Shown here one piece after another: positions 60,301 through 64,000 of a stretch of 64,000 bases of DNA. Position numbers and translations under genes: made by a program. The stretch comes from Bimastos eiseni (lineage: Eukaryota; Annelida; Clitellata; Crassiclitellata; Lumbricidae): NCBI GenBank assembly GCA_959347315.1, contig OY365806.1:51698068-51762067 (forward strand), given 5' to 3'. Numbering within the stretch: position 1 is the stretch's first letter; each line of letters opens with the position of its first letter. Under the pieces are notes generated by a model, which saw only the letters and a list, made by a program, of their open reading frames with translations, was not told the origin of the DNA and did not search any database.

Positions 60301-63300
60301 ATCAACCACCATCTTCCCTCAGCCACCATCTTTCATCAGTCACCCTCTTCCCTCAGTCACCATCTTCCATCAGCCACCATCTTTCATCAGCCACCATCTT
60401 CCCTCAGCCACCATCCTTAGCCAGCCACCCTCTTCCATCAGCCACCCTCTTCCTTCAGCCACCATCTTCCATCAGCCACCATCTTCCATCAGCCACCCTC
60501 TTCCGTCAGTCAACATATTCCATCAGCCACCATTTTCCATCAGCCACCCTCTTCCCTCGGCCACCATCTTCCATCAGCCACCGTCGTCCATAGCCACAAT
60601 TTCCATCAGCCACCCTCTTTTCTGTCACCATCTTTCGGCAGCCACCATGTTCTCTCAGCCACCCTCTTCCATCAGCCACCAACTTCCCTCAGCCACCATC
60701 CTTAGCCAGCCACTCTCTTCCCTCAGTCACCATCTTCCCTCAGTCACCATCTTTCATCAGTCACCCTCTTCCCTCAGTCACCATCTTCCAACAGCCACCA
60801 TCTTTCATCAGCCACCATCTTTCCTCAGCCACCATCGTTGGCCAGCCACCCTCTTCCTTCAGCCACCCTCTTCCCTCAGCCACCATCTTCAATCAGTCAC
60901 CATTTTCCATCAGCCACCCTCTTCCCTCAATCACCATCTTCCATCAGCCACCATTTTCCATCAGCCACCCTCTTCCCTCGGCCACCATCTTCCATCATTC
61001 ACCGTCTTCCATAGCCACAATTTCCATCAGCCACCCTCTTCTCTGTCACCATCTTTCGGCAGCCACGATGTTCTCTCAGCCACCCTCTTCCATCAGCCAC
61101 CATCTTCCCTCAGCCACCATCTTTCATCCGTCACCCTCTTCCCTCAGTCACCATCTTCCATCAGCCACCATCTTTCATCAGCCACCATCTTCCCTCAGCC
61201 ACCAACCTTAGCCAGCCACCCTCTTCCATCAGCCACCCTCTTCCCTCAGCCACCATCTTCCATCAGCCACCATCTTTCATCAGCCACCATCTTCCCTCAG
61301 CCACCATCCTTAGCCAGCCACCCTCTGCCATCAGCCACCCTCTTCCCTCAGCCACCATCTTCCATCAGCTACCATCTTTCATCAGCCACCATCTTCCATC
61401 AGTCACCATCTTCCATCAGCCACCACCTTCCCTCAGCCACCATCTTTCATCAGCAACCCTCTTCCCTCAGTCACCATCTTCCATCAGCCACCATCTTTCA
61501 TCAGCCACCATCTTCCCTCAGCCACCATCCATAGCCAGCCATTCTCTTCCATCAGCCACCCTCTTCCCTCAGCCACCATCTTCCATCAGCCACCATCTTT
61601 CATCAGCCACCATCTTCCATCAGCCACCATCTTCCATCAGCCACCATCTTTTATCAGCCACCATCTTCCCTCAGCCACCATCTTTGATCAGTCACCCTCT
61701 TCCCTCAGTCACCATCTTCCCTCAGCCACCATCTTCCATCAGCCACCATCTTCCCTCAGCCACCATCTTTCATCAGTCACCCTCTTCCCTCAGTCACCAT
61801 CTTCCATCAGCCACCATCTTCCATCAGCCACCATCTTCCATCAGCCACCATCTTCCCTCAGTCACCATCTTTCATCAGCCACCATCTTCCATCAGCCACC
61901 ATCTTCCATCAGTCACCATCTTCCATCAGCCACCATTTTCCATCAGCCACCCTCTTCCCTCGGCCACCATCTTTCATCAGTCACCCTCTTCCCTCAGTCA
62001 CCATCTTCCATCAGCCATCATCTTTCATCAGCCACCATCTTCCCTCAGCCACCATCCTTAGCCAGCCACCCACTTCCATCAGCCACCATCTTCCCTCAGC
62101 CACCATCTTTCATCAGTCACCCTCTTCCCTCAGTCACCATCTTCCATCAGCCACCATCTTTCATCAGCCACCATCTTCCCTCAGCCACCATCCTTAGCCA
62201 GCCACCCTCTTCCATCAGCCACCCTCTTCCCTCAGCCACCATCTTCCATCAGCCACCATCTTTCATCAGCCACCATCTTCCATCAGCCACCATCTTCCAG
62301 CAGCCACCATCTTTCATCAGCCACCATCTTCCCTCAGCCACCATCCTTAGCCAGCCACCATCTTCCTTCAGCCACCATCTTCCATCAGCCACCATCTTCC
62401 ATCAGCCACCATCTTCCCTCAGTCACCATCTTTCATCAGCCACCATCTTCCATCAGCCACCATCTCTCATCAGCCACCATCTTCCATCAGCCACCATATT
62501 CCCTCAGCCACCATCTTCCATCAGCCACCATCTTCCATCAGGTACCCTCTTCCGTCAGTCAACATCTTCCATCAGCCACCATTTTCCATCAGCCACCCTC
62601 TTACCTCGGCCACCATCTTCCTTCAGCCACCATTTTCCATCAGCCACCCTCTTCCCTCGGCCACCATCTTCCATCATCCACTGTCTTCCATAGCCACAAT
62701 TTCCATCAGCCACCCTCTTCTCTGTCACCATCTTTCGGCAGCCACCATGTTCTCTCAGCCACCCTTTTCCATCAGCCACCATCTTCCCTCAGCCACCATC
62801 TTTCATCAGTAACCCTCTTCCCTCAGTCACCATCTTCCATCAGCCACCATCTTTCATCAGCCACCATCTTCTCTCAGCCACTATTCTTAGCCAGCCACCC
62901 TCTTCCATCAGCCACTCTCTTACCTCAGCCACCATCTTCCATCAGCCACCCTCTTCCATCAGCCACCCTCTTCCCTCAGCCACCATCTTCCATCAGCCAC
63001 CATCTTCCATCAGCCACCCTCTTCCCTCGGCCACCATCTTCCATCAGCCACCGTCTCCCATAGCCACAATTTCCATCAGCCACCCTCTTCTCTGTCACCA
63101 TCTTTCGGCAGCCACCATGTTCTCTCAGCCACCCTCTTCCATCAGCCACCATCTTCCCTCAGCCACCATCCTTAGCCAGCCACTCTCTTCCCTCAGTCAC
63201 CATCGTCCCTCAGTCACCATCTTTCATCAGTCACCCTCTTCCCTCAGTCACCATCTTCCAACAGCCACCATCTTTCATCAGCCACCATCTTGCCTCAGCC

Positions 63301-64000
63301 ACCATCCTTAGCCAGCCACCCTCTTCCATCAGCCACCCACTTCCCTCAGCCACCATCTTCTATCAGCCACCATCTTTCCTCAGCCACCATCGTTGGCCAG
63401 CCACCCTCTTCCATCAGCCACCCTCTTCCCTCAGCCACCATCTTCCATCAGTCACCATTTTCCATCAGCCAACCTCTACCCTCGGCCACCATCTTCCATC
63501 ATCCACCGTCTTCCATAGCCACAATTTCCATCAGCCACCCTCTTCTCTGTCACCATCTTTCGGCAGCCACGATGTTCTCTCAGCCACCCTCTTCCATCAG
63601 CCACCATCTTCCCTCAGCCACCATCTTTCATCAGTCACCCTCTTCCCTCAGTCACCATCTTCCATCAGCCACCATCTTTCATCAGCCACCATCTTCCCTC
63701 AGCCACCATCCTTAGCCAGCCACCCTCTTCCATCAGCCACCCTCTTCCCTCAGCCACCATCTTCCATCAGCCACCATCTTTCATCAGCCACCATCTTCCC
63801 TCAGACACCATCCTTAGCCAGCCACCATCTTCCTTCAGCCACCATCTTCCATCAGCCACCATCTTCCATCAGCCACCCTCTTCCATCAGCCACCCTCTTC
63901 CCTCAGCCACCATCTTCCATCAGCCACCATCTTTCATCAGCCACCATCTTCCATCAGCCACCATCTTCCATCAGCCACCATCTTTCATCAGCCACCATCT

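Larger units (their letters stand above)
39991..64000 (+). repeat. giant 17-bp minisatellite/satellite array, CCACCATCTTCCATCAG
   Basis: About 24 kb, roughly 1,400 units by length, continuing past the window. The consensus has 8 C, 4 A, 4 T and 1 G with no CpG, giving strong strand asymmetry. Main variants: CCACCATCTTTCATCAG, CCACCCTCTTCCCTCAG, TCACCATCTTCCATCAG, CCACCATCCTTAGCCAG, CCACCATTTTCCATCAG and CCACCATGTTTCATCAG. Because 17 is not a multiple of 3, every + frame reads the same 17-residue cycle (FHQPPSSISHHLPSATI) without stops, giving long open frames (for example 453 codons at 52209-53570). I treat these as by-products, not genes. The minus strand meets TGA in each frame every 51 bp except in variant blocks. 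Confidence 0.97.

Noticed and set aside
58176..62782. Minus-strand frames (80, 80 and 75 codons) of Gly/Trp/Arg-rich repeats
   Set aside because: They occur only where variant units and the cassette remove the regular TGA. They are the opposite strand of the same satellite.
40208..63715. Many + strand open frames of 60-453 codons encoding Ser/His/Pro repeats
   Set aside because: The unit length of 17 makes all three frames equivalent, overlapping frames give the same peptide, and frames end at random indels. This is satellite, not a gene family.
39991..64000. Resemblance to a CRISPR array or to PRDM9-type CCNCCNTNNCCNC hotspots
   Set aside because: There are no unique spacers and the genome is eukaryotic. 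The unit CCACCATCTTCC has T where the hotspot motif needs C at position 10.

Overview
This window reads as animal (metazoan) nuclear DNA: AT-rich, gene-poor, packed with decayed non-LTR retrotransposons, tRNA-derived SINE-like repeats, hAT-type DNA transposons and minisatellites. It holds one clear protein-coding exon, for a rhodopsin-class neuropeptide GPCR. The mix of L2/CR1-like LINEs, hAT elements and a receptor resembling the luqin/RYamide/NPY-type group suggests a marine invertebrate, perhaps an echinoderm or another non-vertebrate deuterostome. That placement is an inference of modest confidence.

Layout. 1-7 kb: short tandem repeats, a SINE-like copy, a decayed minus-strand L2/CR1-type LINE (about 1.6-4.7 kb) and two TCTTGG-type arrays. 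6.8-7.0 kb: a short exon-like segment with an ELALRLQEEE motif, followed by a 632-bp hAT-like MITE. 7.7-12.4 kb: mostly unrecognised AT-rich DNA and a second LINE fragment. 12.4-14.7 kb: a 2.29-kb hAT-type element with an exact 8-bp target duplication and unusual GC-rich subterminal hairpins. 14.9-20.5 kb: inverted copies of a 290-bp MITE, one nested in a larger terminal-inverted-repeat element and itself split by a further element. 20.5-27.2 kb: MITEs, minisatellites and palindromes. 27.2-30.4 kb: a probable hAT element inserted into an 18-bp minisatellite and carrying an RTE-like LINE relic. 31-36 kb: microsatellites, SINE-like and LINE fragments.

36.25-37.04 kb: the GPCR exon (start to the end of the third intracellular loop, TM1-TM5), ending at a phase-0 splice donor. 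A LINE tail follows 40 bp into the intron. No TM6-TM7 exon is visible in the remaining 27 kb.

39.5-64 kb: one array of a 17-bp unit (CCACCATCTTCCATCAG and variants), at least 24.5 kb long and running off the window. Its + strand has no stop codon in any frame of the consensus. It shows higher-order structure: exact tandem duplications of 816, 850 and 1,424 bp, and a register-breaking cassette present 21 times. If the GPCR gene is intact, the array lies inside its intron. This array and its relation to the receptor gene are the most interesting content of the window.
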